Made by a program: the position numbers and the translations under genes | Notes under the pieces: generated by a model | Told to the model about the DNA's origin: nothing | Databases searched by the model: none | The model's input: only the letters and a program-made list of their open reading frames with translations | NCBI GenBank assembly: GCA_023665805.1 | Contig: JAMPDJ010000018.1 | Span: 1 to 59,293 of the forward strand | Source of the DNA: Bacteroides sp. | Lineage (GTDB): Bacteria > Bacteroidota > Bacteroidia > Bacteroidales > Bacteroidaceae | DNA length: 59,293 bases | Direction of reading: 5' to 3' | In this document: one piece after another, positions 18,719 through 27,908 of the stretch | How positions within the stretch are numbered: position 1 is the stretch's first letter | Layout of the letters: each line of letters starts with the position of its first letter

Positions 18719-18963
18719 GGAAAGGCTGCCCCTTTTGCCCCCAAACGGCACGGATGGGATTATGACAATCTTTCAACGCGTTTACGGCCACTATTATTAA
18801 GGAATGTTACGAATCAACGCCAAATAGTCAGAAAGATTTAATAAACCTGTATTATGCCGACACTATGACATGTGCGACGGCCGAGGCACGCGGATTGCAA
18901 TATAACGGATGAAAACGTAAGGCTCCAAAGAGCTGGAAACAAGATGTATAACAACTTAAAAAC

Positions 18964-18970
18964 AGGAGGT
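18964..18970 (+). promoter_or_regulatory. Strong Shine-Dalgarno of hsp20
   Basis: AGGAGGT ends four bases before the ATG at 18975. Bacteroidetes genes usually lack a strong Shine-Dalgarno sequence, so this full match fixes the start and suggests high translation. Confidence 0.7.
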
Positions 18971-18974
18971 TATT

Positions 18975-19403
18975 ATGTTACCAGTAATGAGTTCAAACAG
19001 TTGGTTCCCTACATTGTTCGACGATTTCTTCAACAATGATTGGACACCCAAGATGAAGGCCACAGTGCCAGCAGTCAACGTAAAGGAAGATGCCAAGGCT
19101 TACACCATGGAAATGGCAGTACCTGGTATCAGAAAGGAGTTCTGCAGGGTAAACATCAATGCAGACGGCAATCTCGACATTGCCATCGAAAACAAGATGG
19201 AACATAAGGAGGAGGACAAGAAAGAACACTATCTGCGTCGCGAATTCAGCTACTCCAACTACCAGCAGACATACGTGCTACCTGATGACATTGAAAAGGA
19301 CGGCATCGCAGCCAAGGTGGACAACGGCATACTTACCATCACCATGCCAAAGATCACGAAGAAAGAGATGCAGGAAATCCAGCGCAAGATTGAGATTGAG
19401 TGA
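18975..19403 (+). CDS. Hsp20 / alpha-crystallin small heat shock protein
   Basis: 142 residues. The N-terminal arm (NSWFPTLFDDFFNNDW) is followed by the alpha-crystallin domain (about 32-125) with the family ending DNGILTITMPK. The C-terminal tail is short and ends in KIEIE, an IxI-like contact. It holds unfolding proteins in a refoldable state. It is a single-gene unit with its own terminator at 19443-19475. Confidence 0.92.
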   Translation: MLPVMSSNSWFPTLFDDFFNNDWTPKMKATVPAVNVKEDAKAYTMEMAVPGIRKEFCRVNINADGNLDIAIENKMEHKEEDKKEHYLRREFSYSNYQQTYVLPDDIEKDGIAAKVDNGILTITMPKITKKEMQEIQRKIEIE

Positions 19404-19442
19404 TGCAACCTTACACACCGGCAAGCATCCGACAGGCGACAG

Positions 19443-19475
19443 GAGGCTGTGACAAAATAGGCACAGCCTCTTTTT
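19443..19475 (+). terminator. Terminator after hsp20
   Basis: Perfect arms GAGGCTGTG (19443-19451) and CACAGCCTC (19462-19470), followed by TTTTT. It sits 40 bases after the hsp20 stop. Confidence 0.88.
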
Positions 19476-19484
19476 ATATAAGAT

Positions 19485-20033
19485 TCATTCATTCATATTC
19501 TTTTTGATTTCCTCAATTCTTTGTGTTGAATATTTTATATTATCCTCAATCATTCGAGATATATTTATCACGGTTGCTATTATCAAAAATAGCAGATTCA
19601 ATGAAAATGAAATAATTAACCCTGTAATTATAGTCACTTGTTCATCCACCACATTTATGAGAATAATAAGGACAATAAGTATAAAACTGATTATTGTCAT
19701 ACTTATCAATTGCTTAGAGAATGAATTGATGAAATTTCTATATCTAATCAAATAGTTTACGGTGGGCTCATCTACTGCATTATCTACACTTTTAAGCTTA
19801 TCAGATAACTGAGATGGGACAGTAAATATAGCAGTAAATACCAATGCCGTGAATATACTTAATGCCGGAAGTGCTAAATTGCATACATTATCGTTCACTT
19901 TTATTTCGAAAATTAGACACAGCGAGATTGATAGAATTATCAAGCAAAATTCTATCAATGGTATTACTTTCTCAAATCGTATGGGACATATTACTCGTAA
20001 CCCAGCCATTAAAAGCCTAACAAATGCTTTCAT
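19485..20033 (-). CDS. Four-helix membrane protein of unknown function, defence cassette
   Basis: 182 residues, not recognised. It has four predicted membrane helices at about 23-45, 48-72, 108-128 and 133-156, with a cytoplasmic loop between helices 2 and 3 (VPSQLSDKLKSVDNAVDEP) and a charged C-terminal tail (MIEDNIKYSTQRIEEIKK). It is the last gene of an AT-rich five-gene reverse run and starts 5 bases after the stop of the 341-residue gene. Small membrane proteins behind restriction genes can be abortive-infection effectors; that role is inference from position and topology only. Confidence 0.7.
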   Translation of the reverse strand: MKAFVRLLMAGLRVICPIRFEKVIPLIEFCLIILSISLCLIFEIKVNDNVCNLALPALSIFTALVFTAIFTVPSQLSDKLKSVDNAVDEPTVNYLIRYRNFINSFSKQLISMTIISFILIVLIILINVVDEQVTIITGLIISFSLNLLFLIIATVINISRMIEDNIKYSTQRIEEIKKNMNE

Positions 20034-20038
20034 TGGTG

Positions 20039-21064
20039 TTACTCTTCAATAGTTGGTGTATAACCAATATCCTTTTTAATAGATTCTAAATAGGAAATGG
20101 CAGTTGCAGAGATTTTATTCCAAATAGGGGTATTTGTCTCTTCGTCAAAACAATCAGATTCAAGTGCTATTCTTGGCATAATCGAATCAAAAGTTTCTAA
20201 AGAAGCTTTTGTGGTTATTCCATCACAATTTTTGTATGTTATTTCAACATCATCCCCATCTGAATAGTTTTTATCAACCATGCCAATAAAGCCTTTGAAA
20301 TCTTCTTTGAATTTGCCGGTCTTGAAGAGTTTTTTAAATGATAAGTTCATTCCACTTAATTGTGTTACGAAAGAAATCCCTCGATCTGATTCAAAATCTG
20401 CAAAGACAGTGTCGTTGAAATCATCGCTTTTAGGGGCGGTATGCTGAACTCTAAATGCAGTCAAGGCACATGTATTCAAGTATTCTTTACAAATTTCCTT
20501 TGGAACAAAAGGTGTCCATATTGGCTTAAAGCCCTTTGCTATAAAAAGTTTAACTAAAGAATCCTTAAATTCCTTAGTGCATGACAGACCAGAATAACGT
20601 TGCACTATCAGAATCCCTAAATTGGAGTCCCGGGGAACCCATAAAAGAAAGAAGAATGGTGATGCCACCATCTTTTCTTTGCTAATTGTATATTCACTTT
20701 CTGACGATTTCTCTCGCTTATAGACTCTTTGTTCACGTCCTGTATGACCACCACTAAATTCGCCCCAAATATAAAATTTAGTGCCACTGACATGCAAGTG
20801 ATGCTCTGCGTTCATGCTTATTCCTTTTTCTCTCTTCACGCTATACCGGTCATTGAACGAACCTATGTATTCTTGAATAAGAGATTTGAATTTGTCTTCA
20901 TATGACTCGCCGTCCAAACACTCGAACAGTACATTAAATTTTGAATTCTCTTTTTCTGTAGTGTATCGTGTCCCGACACCGCCATTAGGTGTTGTGACAT
21001 TATGAGATTCTTTAACCTTTTGAAGATTAAATGCAAAAATGTCAATAAATAATGTCTGTGCCAT
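20039..21064 (-). CDS. Unrecognised cytoplasmic protein, companion of the restriction endonuclease
   Basis: 341 residues, not recognised. There is no signal peptide and no membrane helix, and no catalytic motif I can name. The N-terminus (MAQTLFIDIFAFNLQKV) starts with a beta strand. Two conserved-looking patches are KFYIWGEFSGGHTGREQRVY (about 95-115) and PFFFLLWVPRDSNLGILIVQ (about 135-160). It lies 11 bases after the endonuclease gene and 5 bases before the membrane protein gene, so all are probably cotranscribed. It could be a sensor for the downstream membrane protein or an accessory of the restriction system; neither is shown by sequence. Confidence 0.7.
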   Translation of the reverse strand: MAQTLFIDIFAFNLQKVKESHNVTTPNGGVGTRYTTEKENSKFNVLFECLDGESYEDKFKSLIQEYIGSFNDRYSVKREKGISMNAEHHLHVSGTKFYIWGEFSGGHTGREQRVYKREKSSESEYTISKEKMVASPFFFLLWVPRDSNLGILIVQRYSGLSCTKEFKDSLVKLFIAKGFKPIWTPFVPKEICKEYLNTCALTAFRVQHTAPKSDDFNDTVFADFESDRGISFVTQLSGMNLSFKKLFKTGKFKEDFKGFIGMVDKNYSDGDDVEITYKNCDGITTKASLETFDSIMPRIALESDCFDEETNTPIWNKISATAISYLESIKKDIGYTPTIEE

Positions 21065-21075
21065 AAATTACGTTG

Positions 21076-22008
21076 TTATCTCGGTCCTAAAAACTTATCT
21101 CCGTTAAGATGAATCATGTGGTCAGGCATATCGGCAATCCACACTTCGGTTTCCCATGCCAACTTATCTGAAAATTTCTTGAACGTGGAAAAATCAAGGA
21201 ATGCGGAAATGAATATTTTACCGGCGGTAACATTGCATGTCATTGATTCTATTTCCACTATTCGCTTTGGATCCATTGGACCAACAGATGTGATTGATTC
21301 AATGAAGTAAATCCAATTTTTGTCTTCACGATAGAGTACTACATCCGGCATTTTGTCATGCAGTGTTATCTCAAAGCCAAGTACAGACAGTTTTTCCACA
21401 TTCTTTACCAAATCTTTCTGAATGGTATCACCGACATAAAGACATATTGAATTAGGTGCAAAACGTGGAGCAAATTCCTCAATTATCGCTTTCTGCAATT
21501 CATTGTGTTTGCCTGAGCTGAATGTAAAATTCTGATGATTGATACGCACCGGCATTTTCTGCATCTTCTTTTTGGATGCATAAATTTGAGACAAGGATTC
21601 GTGATTGGAAATAAACATAGTCAAAGCCATGCCCGGTTCTGAGACACAAGATGAATCCTCGGTCAACTCCTTAATCACATTAAGGAATTCGTTGGTTATA
21701 CGGTAGCGGTAATTAGGGCTGTTGGTTGACATACCATTATCCTCTATAAGTGCCGCAGTCCGAAATGGATGCATTGCCTGTTTACGGAAAGTCTCACGAG
21801 AGTTTTCTGCATATATAACATCATAGTTTTCTGCGATAAATCGGATAATATCGTGAATACGTATCCATTCATTGGTGGCTTCAGACCATTTCGCGTCACG
21901 TTTCAATCCCGCCATTGCAAGTAAAGCGAGAGCACAAAGAACGCCTTGTTGTTTTTGGGGCATTCCAATATGATTCAACAAACTCTTTGCGTATTCTAAT
22001 TTATCCAT
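21076..22008 (-). CDS. Type II restriction endonuclease, BsuBI/PstI family
   Basis: 310 residues. The N-terminal half (about 1-130) is the helical DNA-binding region of the family. The C-terminal nuclease domain contains HDKMPDVVLYRE followed by WIYFIESITSVGPMDPKR, the acidic residues expected at the active site. Characterised family members (BsuBI, PstI) cut CTGCAG; the same specificity is likely here but not proven. It overlaps the methylase gene by 13 bases, which links the two in translation. CTGCAG sites are common in this window, as expected if the host is methylated. Confidence 0.88.
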   Translation of the reverse strand: MDKLEYAKSLLNHIGMPQKQQGVLCALALLAMAGLKRDAKWSEATNEWIRIHDIIRFIAENYDVIYAENSRETFRKQAMHPFRTAALIEDNGMSTNSPNYRYRITNEFLNVIKELTEDSSCVSEPGMALTMFISNHESLSQIYASKKKMQKMPVRINHQNFTFSSGKHNELQKAIIEEFAPRFAPNSICLYVGDTIQKDLVKNVEKLSVLGFEITLHDKMPDVVLYREDKNWIYFIESITSVGPMDPKRIVEIESMTCNVTAGKIFISAFLDFSTFKKFSDKLAWETEVWIADMPDHMIHLNGDKFLGPR

Positions 22009-23474
22009 CGGTCTATGATTTTATTGCAATTTGCTTCTGTAAGATCCTGATGCATAAGCTCTCTACCCATTGACTCAATTACCTCTCGCTCCGGAATTGG
22101 CATCTGATTTACCTCGGTAGAGTTTACCTGTGTGGAGCCATTCAATATACGGTAGTATGTGTCGTACAACGTGGAATTGAACAGCACATAGAGTCCGTAA
22201 GTTATACATGGCGAATCACACTTCACAAAATTTACTTTATTCTGCGTACTGATATATGCATATTGTTTATATCGCTGTTTAAGATATATACCGCATTGCA
22301 GACGACGTTTTTCCTCCTTTGCAGTAAATCGTTTTACAAGTAAAAAGTCACTGTTCTCTTGAAGGAATGAAGCTCTATCGGTTTTGATAATCTCGCCCTC
22401 TTTGCCCATCGGCCATGTGACACGCCCGTCTCTGATATGCTGAGAGTACAACAGAGGGAAGGCTCCTTCCTCCATTTTGTCACGGAGTACCTCTTTCGTT
22501 CTAAAATCGACAATGATACCTGTCTGCATCTTCATCTTTATGTCTGGTAAAGTATTTGGCAGTTTGTTGACTCTTTCCAGCACTTCTGCCTCCTGAATAT
22601 CGGTCACCAGATAAACAAACTGATTTTTAGGTATAACTATATCGTAAGGGGCCTGAAATCGCTTCAAATCCCAGAAGTCCGATGTCGTCGTAGTCGTAAT
22701 ATTGATGCTCTTAGGTTTGTTCATAGTCTTTTTTATCTTGACTATAATCGTTTCCTGTAGAACAGACTCCCCATCAAAGACTTTATTCCTGCTCTCAAAT
22801 AAATGTACGTCCGTTATTACGCATTGACTGAACATGTAACTCCGGAATTTCTTGAAATAAGCACCAGAAGTCCATGATCGTGGAATGATATATACAAGCT
22901 CCTGGCCGGGCTTTAGATTATAAATACCCATAGCCCAGAATAGGAAATATAGATTTGGAGCACCGTGACATACATCGGGCATCGATTTGGCCTCAGGAGC
23001 GTCTTTTGACACTTTCAGATAAGGCGGGTTACCAATGATGTAGTCATACTTATCCTTATCATCTGCCATAAGAGAGTTTACTCCGAAGTATTGGGTAGTG
23101 ATGTAATTCTCTTTCAGAAGTGTGTATTCGATGCCGTATACTTGCTTGGCGAGCATCAAATTTTTCTCTAAAATCGGGAAAACTTCATCGTCAGTTTCGT
23201 AACATGTAAGGTGGACAGTTCCTTTGAAACTGTTATTGAAGATATGATCCAACAAAGCAGCACTCAACACTCCAGTTCCGGAGCCTGCATCCAGCAGTTC
23301 CATATGATTTTTTGAAAAATCAATCTCAAAAAGAGCCGCCATAAATCGTGCCGTAGTAGCAGTCGTGAAAAACTGACCGAATTTTTTTCGCTTCGATTTA
23401 GGAACATCAACTATGAAGTTGTTCGTGTTTCGCACGACTTCTGCAAGGATATTATGTTGAGTCCTGTCAGTCAT
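21996..23474 (-). CDS. DNA adenine N6-methyltransferase of the BsuBI/PstI-type system
   Basis: 492 residues. The SAM-binding motif is LLDAGSGTGVLSAALL (about 60-75) and the catalytic motif is DYIIGNPPYLKVS (NPPY, N6-adenine type). The remaining C-terminal part is the target recognition region. It protects the sites cut by the downstream endonuclease. The gene overlaps the C-protein gene by eight bases at its start. Confidence 0.92.
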   Translation of the reverse strand: MTDRTQHNILAEVVRNTNNFIVDVPKSKRKKFGQFFTTATTARFMAALFEIDFSKNHMELLDAGSGTGVLSAALLDHIFNNSFKGTVHLTCYETDDEVFPILEKNLMLAKQVYGIEYTLLKENYITTQYFGVNSLMADDKDKYDYIIGNPPYLKVSKDAPEAKSMPDVCHGAPNLYFLFWAMGIYNLKPGQELVYIIPRSWTSGAYFKKFRSYMFSQCVITDVHLFESRNKVFDGESVLQETIIVKIKKTMNKPKSINITTTTTSDFWDLKRFQAPYDIVIPKNQFVYLVTDIQEAEVLERVNKLPNTLPDIKMKMQTGIIVDFRTKEVLRDKMEEGAFPLLYSQHIRDGRVTWPMGKEGEIIKTDRASFLQENSDFLLVKRFTAKEEKRRLQCGIYLKQRYKQYAYISTQNKVNFVKCDSPCITYGLYVLFNSTLYDTYYRILNGSTQVNSTEVNQMPIPEREVIESMGRELMHQDLTEANCNKIIDRWIN

Positions 23475-23721
23475 TCTTTATACCGTCAATTATATATGGT
23501 TCAGCGACTATTCCATATTGTTCTGTGGGATTAAGCAATACACGCACATCAACTTCCAACAAACCGGCAATTGAACGTAAAGTATATAAGTCTGGTTGGG
23601 AAGTGTTTATACACCATTTGGAAACAGTTGTGGGACTTACCTTCAACTGCTCTGCCAACCATTTGTTTGTTTTTTTCTTATCGCATAAAACGGTCTTTAT
23701 CCTGTTAATATCTTCGCTCAT
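23467..23721 (-). CDS. HTH (XRE) controller protein of the restriction-modification system
   Basis: 84 residues from the ATG at 23721; the frame also opens at a TTG two codons earlier. It has a helix-turn-helix of the Cro/CI type (NKWLAEQLKVSPTTVSKWCI at about 20-40) and a short C-terminal tail. Position before the methylase and endonuclease genes fits a C protein that times their expression. The leader is only about 17-20 bases, close to leaderless. No clear C-box palindrome was found. Confidence 0.82.
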   Translation of the reverse strand: MSEDINRIKTVLCDKKKTNKWLAEQLKVSPTTVSKWCINTSQPDLYTLRSIAGLLEVDVRVLLNPTEQYGIVAEPYIIDGIKND

Positions 23722-23744
23722 CTGCAAAATCTTTAACTTGAGCG

Positions 23745-23774
23745 CAAAGTTAATGAATTTTATTTATATCACAA
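23745..23774 (-). promoter_or_regulatory. Promoter of the restriction-modification operon
   Basis: On the reverse strand TTG (23772-23774), 19 bases, then TAACTTTG (23745-23752). It is the only clear promoter for the five-gene cassette. Confidence 0.75.
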
Positions 23775-23822
23775 GACTAATTATTGGCAATTTAATGTCT
23801 TTATTCAGGTCATCCACGTTTT

Positions 23823-23837
23823 GCCGCCTATGGCGGC
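23823..23837. repeat. Perfect hairpin at the 3' flank of the intron remnant
   Basis: GCCGCC-TAT-GGCGGC forms a perfect 6-bp stem with a 3-base loop. On the reverse strand it is followed by AAAACG, so it is not a normal terminator in that direction. It may be the target-site structure of the intron or an old terminator stem. Confidence 0.5.
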
Positions 23838-23869
23838 CGAAATGTTGAGCAATCAAGTAGAAGAAAAAT

Positions 23870-25400
23870 ACTAATCGAGGTGTTCACCTCTTTCGTGTTT
23901 ACTTGTCCTCTCACACCACCGTACGTGCCGTTCAGCATACGGCGGTTCCTCAACCTTTCGGCAAAGCTGACACCTTGTAGTAACAAACTATCCGTACATA
24001 GCCTTGACGGTGGAGGGCGTCTTCGGACATCGCCAGATGCGTTATCCAACTGTCTGCTATGCGCCAATACCCTTGGCTTGTGTTTCCCCATTGATAGGCT
24101 TGTCATTTGTCTATTCCGCACTTGATGAGATTTTGCACTCGCGTCTTTGGACGTTTCCATGTTTTCCATATGCACATGCGGATGCGGCGGCGTAGCCATT
24201 GGTCTATCTCCTTGACGCGCTCCGCCGCTCTTCGGCTCTTGCAGAAGATGAAGCAATCGTCTGCATAGCGTACAAACGGGTGTCCGCGTCTTTCAAGCTC
24301 CTTGTCGGGTTCGTTGAATAGGATGTTATCCAGCAGAGGACTGAGTGGTCCGCCTTGCGATGTCTCTATCAGCTTGGAGTGGTTGACGGTGTCGAAGAAG
24401 CGTTCAAGGTCTATGTCCACTGCATAGTGGTAGCCTTGACTTATTTTCTCTGTGGCCTTGACCAATGCCATTTTACATTCTCGGCGCGGACAGAAACCGT
24501 AGCTTCCCTCGCTGAACTGACGTTCATAGATTGGGGTCAGTACTTGGACAATTGCCTGTTGTACCATTCTGTCTACGACTGTCGGTATGCCTAACTGGCG
24601 TTTTTTGCCATTGTACTTGGGTATCTCTACCCTACGGACGGGGGTCGGACGATATGTCCGTTGGCGTATGCTCTCTGTCAGTTGCTCTCCGTGCTCCTTG
24701 CGATAGCCGAGCAGGCGGTCGCAGTCCATTCCGTCTATTTCGGATGCTCCCTTGTTGCGCTTCACTTGAAGATACGCCTTGTTCAGGTTGTTCCGTTGTC
24801 AGACATCCGTCCACCACGCGCATGTAGGTCTGCATCCCTCATATCCTTTGGCTTCAGGCCTGTTCTTTTGAGGGCGGTTATCGTTCTATGCCGATATTTT
24901 CTGCATTCTTTACCTTCATGCGATAGTGTTTATTGGTTGTTGACTTCGGTTGGGTTCAGTCCTTCCCCTGCGCTATCCTCGCAAGGTACTATGATATCGG
25001 CTGACTTCTCACGGCAAGCTTTACTCCGCAGTTTTGAGTAATTCGGTCGCCACTGCATCCATGAGACCTCCCTAATTAAGATCATAATCTTTCACACTTA
25101 TACTTGCTTGATTTACGCCACTCGTTCCGAATAGCTATCGGGCTTTGACTTCCTGTGCAGTCTTACCCACGAGCAAACGCCTTACTATCAAGTTTCTGTA
25201 CGTCAGGCCAGTGATTTGCCGCCGGCTTCCTTCACACCCAATGCCGCCATTGGCAGCTTGTCTTTGGCTGTATGCCTGCCGTTTGATGCCCCCCTTAGCC
25301 ATTGTACGGAGTATTCGCGAATGCGAGAGGAGACGTTCTTCTGTGCCCATTCACGTGTGGCCGGCATCTCGGCCATACCATGAACGTGACCTTGACTATA
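23870..25400 (-). mobile_element. Shrunken group II intron remnant
   Basis: Read on the reverse strand the order is ribozyme 5' part, reverse transcriptase fragment, then a domain V-like hairpin. Domain V is at about 23905-23950 (reverse strand begins GAGGAACCGCCGTATGC and continues to GTACGGTGGTGTGAGAGG), with a domain VI-like stem GAGGTG/CACCTC at about 23878-23893. The 3' end is near 23870. The 5' part (25000-25400) shows intron-like stretches such as CTATTCGGAACGAGTGG. The true 5' boundary is uncertain; GTGTG at 25097 and at about 25240 are candidates. The element is in the intergenic space between the C-protein gene and gpmI and is well below normal length. Confidence 0.75.
23942..24790 (-). 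pseudogene. ltrA: Group II intron reverse transcriptase/maturase, internally deleted
   Basis: The frame keeps the RT start (NLNKAYLQVKRNKGASEIDG), RRVEIPKYNGKKRQLGIPTV and VDIDLERFFDTVNHSKLIE. It then jumps directly to TSQGGPLSPLL, losing roughly 50 residues, and keeps the YADD active-site box (PFVRYADDCFIF). A second jump occurs between SRRAAERV and the maturase region WLRRRIRMCIWKTWKRP, losing roughly 100 residues or more. A TGA at about 24103 interrupts the maturase region, after which the frame continues as QAYQWGNTSQGYWRIADSWI. Upstream the N-terminus is frameshifted. With these lesions it is unlikely to be active. Both deletions are in frame, which is unusual for simple decay. Confidence 0.8.
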
Positions 25401-25559
25401 GCATGGTCTGCGAACAGCCCTATTATGGCCAAGAGCGAGGCGATACCAATGCTGGATTCGCCGATGGCGGAAATCGGTCGTGCCGTATTTCAGGTATTGC
25501 CTATTGCCACTGGAATGAAGAAAACAGTCCGCAGAAGCCATAAATCCGAATAAATGTCA

Positions 25560-25581
25560 TAACTTTGCATGCGTAGCATGC
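25560..25581 (+). promoter_or_regulatory. gpmI promoter region with GCATGC palindrome pair
   Basis: TAACTTTG (25560-25567) is a good -7 box. GCATGC occurs at 25567-25572 and again at 25576-25581, forming an inverted repeat across the expected transcription start, a possible operator or 5' hairpin. No -33 box is obvious. Confidence 0.5.
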
Positions 25582-25642
25582 TCTGTAGGGAGCTAAGCTG
25601 ATTATTTCAAGGATAACCAAAATAAAAAACATATATAAGGAA

Positions 25643-27160
25643 ATGGCAAAGAAAGCACTTTTGATGATTCTCGACGGATGGGGAATCGGCAACAAGGGAA
25701 AGGGTGACGTAATATTCAACACTCCGACACCATATATCGACAGCCTGTGGCGCGACTATCCGTGCAGCCAGCTGCTGGCCAGCGGCGAGAACGTGGGTCT
25801 GCCCGACGGACAGATGGGCAACTCCGAGGTGGGGCACCTGAACATAGGTGCAGGTCGCATAGTGTATCAGGACCTGGTGAAGATCAACCGTGCCTGTGCC
25901 GACGGCTCCATAATGAAGAACAAGGAGATCGTAGATGCCTATGAATACGCCATACAGAACGGCAAGAACGTGCACCTTATGGGACTGACATCCAACGGCG
26001 GCGTGCACTCCAGCCTGGATCACCTGTTCAAGCTGGTGGAAATAGGCAAGGAGTACGGCGTGAACCACACCTACGTACATTGCTTCATGGACGGCCGTGA
26101 CACGGACCCCCAGAGCGGCAAGGGTTTCATTGAGCAACTCACAGCCAAGTGCGCCGAGGCCGGCAATGCCGACATCGCCGACATCGTGGGCCGATTCTAC
26201 GCCATGGACCGCGACAAGCGGTGGGAGCGCGTGAAGGTGGCATACGACCTAATCATTTCCGGCGAAGGAAAGCAGGCAACCGACATGGTGGCCGCCATGC
26301 AGGAGAGTTACGACGACGGTGTTACCGACGAGTTCATCAAGCCCATACACAACAGCAACGTGGACGGCACCATCAAGGAGGGCGACGTGGTGATATTCTT
26401 CAACTACCGCAACGACCGGGCCAAGGAACTGACCATCGTGCTGACACAGCAGGACATGGAGGAACAGGGCATGACCACAATCCCCGGACTGCGTTACTAT
26501 TGCATGACTCCCTACGATGCTTCATTCACCGGTGTCCACATCCTCTTCCCCAAGGAGAATGTATCCAACACCTTGGGCGAATATATCGCCTCCAAGGGCC
26601 TGAAGCAGCTGCACACGGCCGAGACCGAGAAATACGCGCACGTCACATTCTTCTTCAATGGCGGTCGCGAGACTCCGTATGAGGGCGAGGACCGCATCCT
26701 GGTGGCCAGTCCCAAAGTCCAGACCTACGACCTGAAACCGGAGATGAGCGCCTTCGAGGTAAAGGACAAGCTGGTGGATGCCATACGCCAGAACAAGTAT
26801 GACTTCATCGTAGTGAACTTCGCCAACGGCGACATGGTGGGACACACCGGCATCTACGAGGCCATAGAGAAGGCCGTGAAGGCCGTGGACCAGTGCGTGA
26901 ACGAGGTGGTAGAGGCCGCCAAGGCTACGGACTATGAGGTAATCATCATTGCCGACCACGGCAACGCTGACAATGCCATCAACAGCGACGGCAGTGCCAA
27001 CACGGCTCACTCCCTCAACCCCGTACCTTTCATCTACGTCACTTCCAACAAGGATGCCAAGGTGGAGAACGGCGTACTGGCCGACGTGGCTCCCAGCATC
27101 CTGCATATCATGGGACTGGCACAGCCCGAGGAAATGACCGGCAAGAACCTGATCAAGTAA
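25643..27160 (+). CDS. gpmI: 2,3-bisphosphoglycerate-independent phosphoglycerate mutase
   Basis: 505 residues. The N-terminus [12 protein letters not shown] has the metal-binding Asp, and [18 protein letters not shown] carries the phosphoserine. The C-terminal metal-binding stretch [11 protein letters not shown] is present. It interconverts 3- and 2-phosphoglycerate in glycolysis using two Mn ions. It is complete and of usual length, with a promoter directly upstream. Confidence 0.96.
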   Translation: MAKKALLMILDGWGIGNKGKGDVIFNTPTPYIDSLWRDYPCSQLLASGENVGLPDGQMGNSEVGHLNIGAGRIVYQDLVKINRACADGSIMKNKEIVDAYEYAIQNGKNVHLMGLTSNGGVHSSLDHLFKLVEIGKEYGVNHTYVHCFMDGRDTDPQSGKGFIEQLTAKCAEAGNADIADIVGRFYAMDRDKRWERVKVAYDLIISGEGKQATDMVAAMQESYDDGVTDEFIKPIHNSNVDGTIKEGDVVIFFNYRNDRAKELTIVLTQQDMEEQGMTTIPGLRYYCMTPYDASFTGVHILFPKENVSNTLGEYIASKGLKQLHTAETEKYAHVTFFFNGGRETPYEGEDRILVASPKVQTYDLKPEMSAFEVKDKLVDAIRQNKYDFIVVNFANGDMVGHTGIYEAIEKAVKAVDQCVNEVVEAAKATDYEVIIIADHGNADNAINSDGSANTAHSLNPVPFIYVTSNKDAKVENGVLADVAPSILHIMGLAQPEEMTGKNLIK

Positions 27161-27169
27161 CATCCCTCA

Positions 27170-27200
27170 CCCTGCCTTTCACGTAACATGACGGGCAGGG
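27170..27200 (+). terminator. Possible terminator hairpin after gpmI
   Basis: Arms CCCTGCC (27170-27176) and GGCAGGG (27194-27200) form a stem 10 bases after the gpmI stop. There is no T-run, so it may be a weak terminator or an mRNA-end stabiliser. Confidence 0.35.
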
Positions 27201-27242
27201 GACAATACCCGCACATGGTATCGTGTGTACAAAGAACAAGGA

Positions 27243-27908
27243 ATGAAAGAAATATGCATGGAGGAGAGTTGGAAGTCCCGGCTCTCCTCCGAGTTTCAGA
27301 AACCATACTTCCAACAACTGACGGATTTTGTCCGCAGCGAATACAGCACCTATCTGTGCTTTCCGCCGGGCAAGCAGATATTCAATGCCTTTGACCAGAC
27401 ACCCTTTGACAAGGTAAAGGTTGTAATCCTGGGGCAGGACCCCTACCATGGCGAGGGACAGGCGCACGGGCTGTGTTTTTCCGTGTGTGACGGAGTAGCC
27501 TTTCCGCCCTCGCTGAAGAACATCTTTCAGGAGGTGCAATCCGAAACCGGAGCGCCCGTCCCGCAGAGCGGCAGCCTGGTTCGTTGGGCACAGCAGGGAG
27601 TGTTCCTGCTGAACACATGCCTCAGCGTCAGGGCGCACCAGGCATTCAGCCACTCGGGCCACGGGTGGGAAGTGTTTACCGACTCTGTCATCAGCATGTT
27701 GTCCCGCGAACGCGAGGGCTTGGTCTTCTTGCTATGGGGAGCACCCGCCGGACGAAAGGCGTCATTGATAGACGCCGGCAAGCACTTGATTTTGCAGTGT
27801 GCCCACCCCAGCCCCCTTTCCGCCTTTCGCGGTTTCTTCGGATGCGGTCATTTCAATGAGGCCAACAAATATCTCATTTCCCAAGGAAAAACACCAATAC
27901 AATGGTAG
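27243..27908 (+). CDS. ung: Uracil-DNA glycosylase
   Basis: 221 residues from the ATG at 27243. The frame opens at a GTG at 27225, but the family N-terminus aligns with MEESWKSRLSSEF, so 27258 is also possible. Motif A GQDPYHGEGQAHG carries the catalytic Asp and the C-terminal motif HPSPLSAFRGFFGC inserts into DNA. It removes uracil from DNA in base excision repair. It overlaps the next gene by seven bases. Confidence 0.94.
   Translation: MKEICMEESWKSRLSSEFQKPYFQQLTDFVRSEYSTYLCFPPGKQIFNAFDQTPFDKVKVVILGQDPYHGEGQAHGLCFSVCDGVAFPPSLKNIFQEVQSETGAPVPQSGSLVRWAQQGVFLLNTCLSVRAHQAFSHSGHGWEVFTDSVISMLSREREGLVFLLWGAPAGRKASLIDAGKHLILQCAHPSPLSAFRGFFGCGHFNEANKYLISQGKTPIQW

Larger units (their letters stand above)
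18648..18974. other. Divergent intergenic region rfbD / hsp20
   Basis: 327 bases. It holds the rfbD promoter at 18688-18718 and, at the other end, the strong ribosome-binding site of the hsp20 gene. Around 18925-18945 a short palindromic stretch (GCTCCAAAGAGC) lies upstream of hsp20. I could not identify a convincing hsp20 promoter or heat-shock operator. Confidence 0.5.

Noticed and set aside
24632..24835. Reverse frame beginning MQTYMRVVDGCLTTEQ as a separate protein
   Set aside because: It uses the same DNA as the start of the intron reverse transcriptase in another frame, where the match to the family is much better.
25203..25541. Reverse frame of 112 codons upstream of the intron fragment
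   Set aside because: Much of it overlaps sequence resembling group II intron domain I, and it breaks by frameshift; I could not support a protein.
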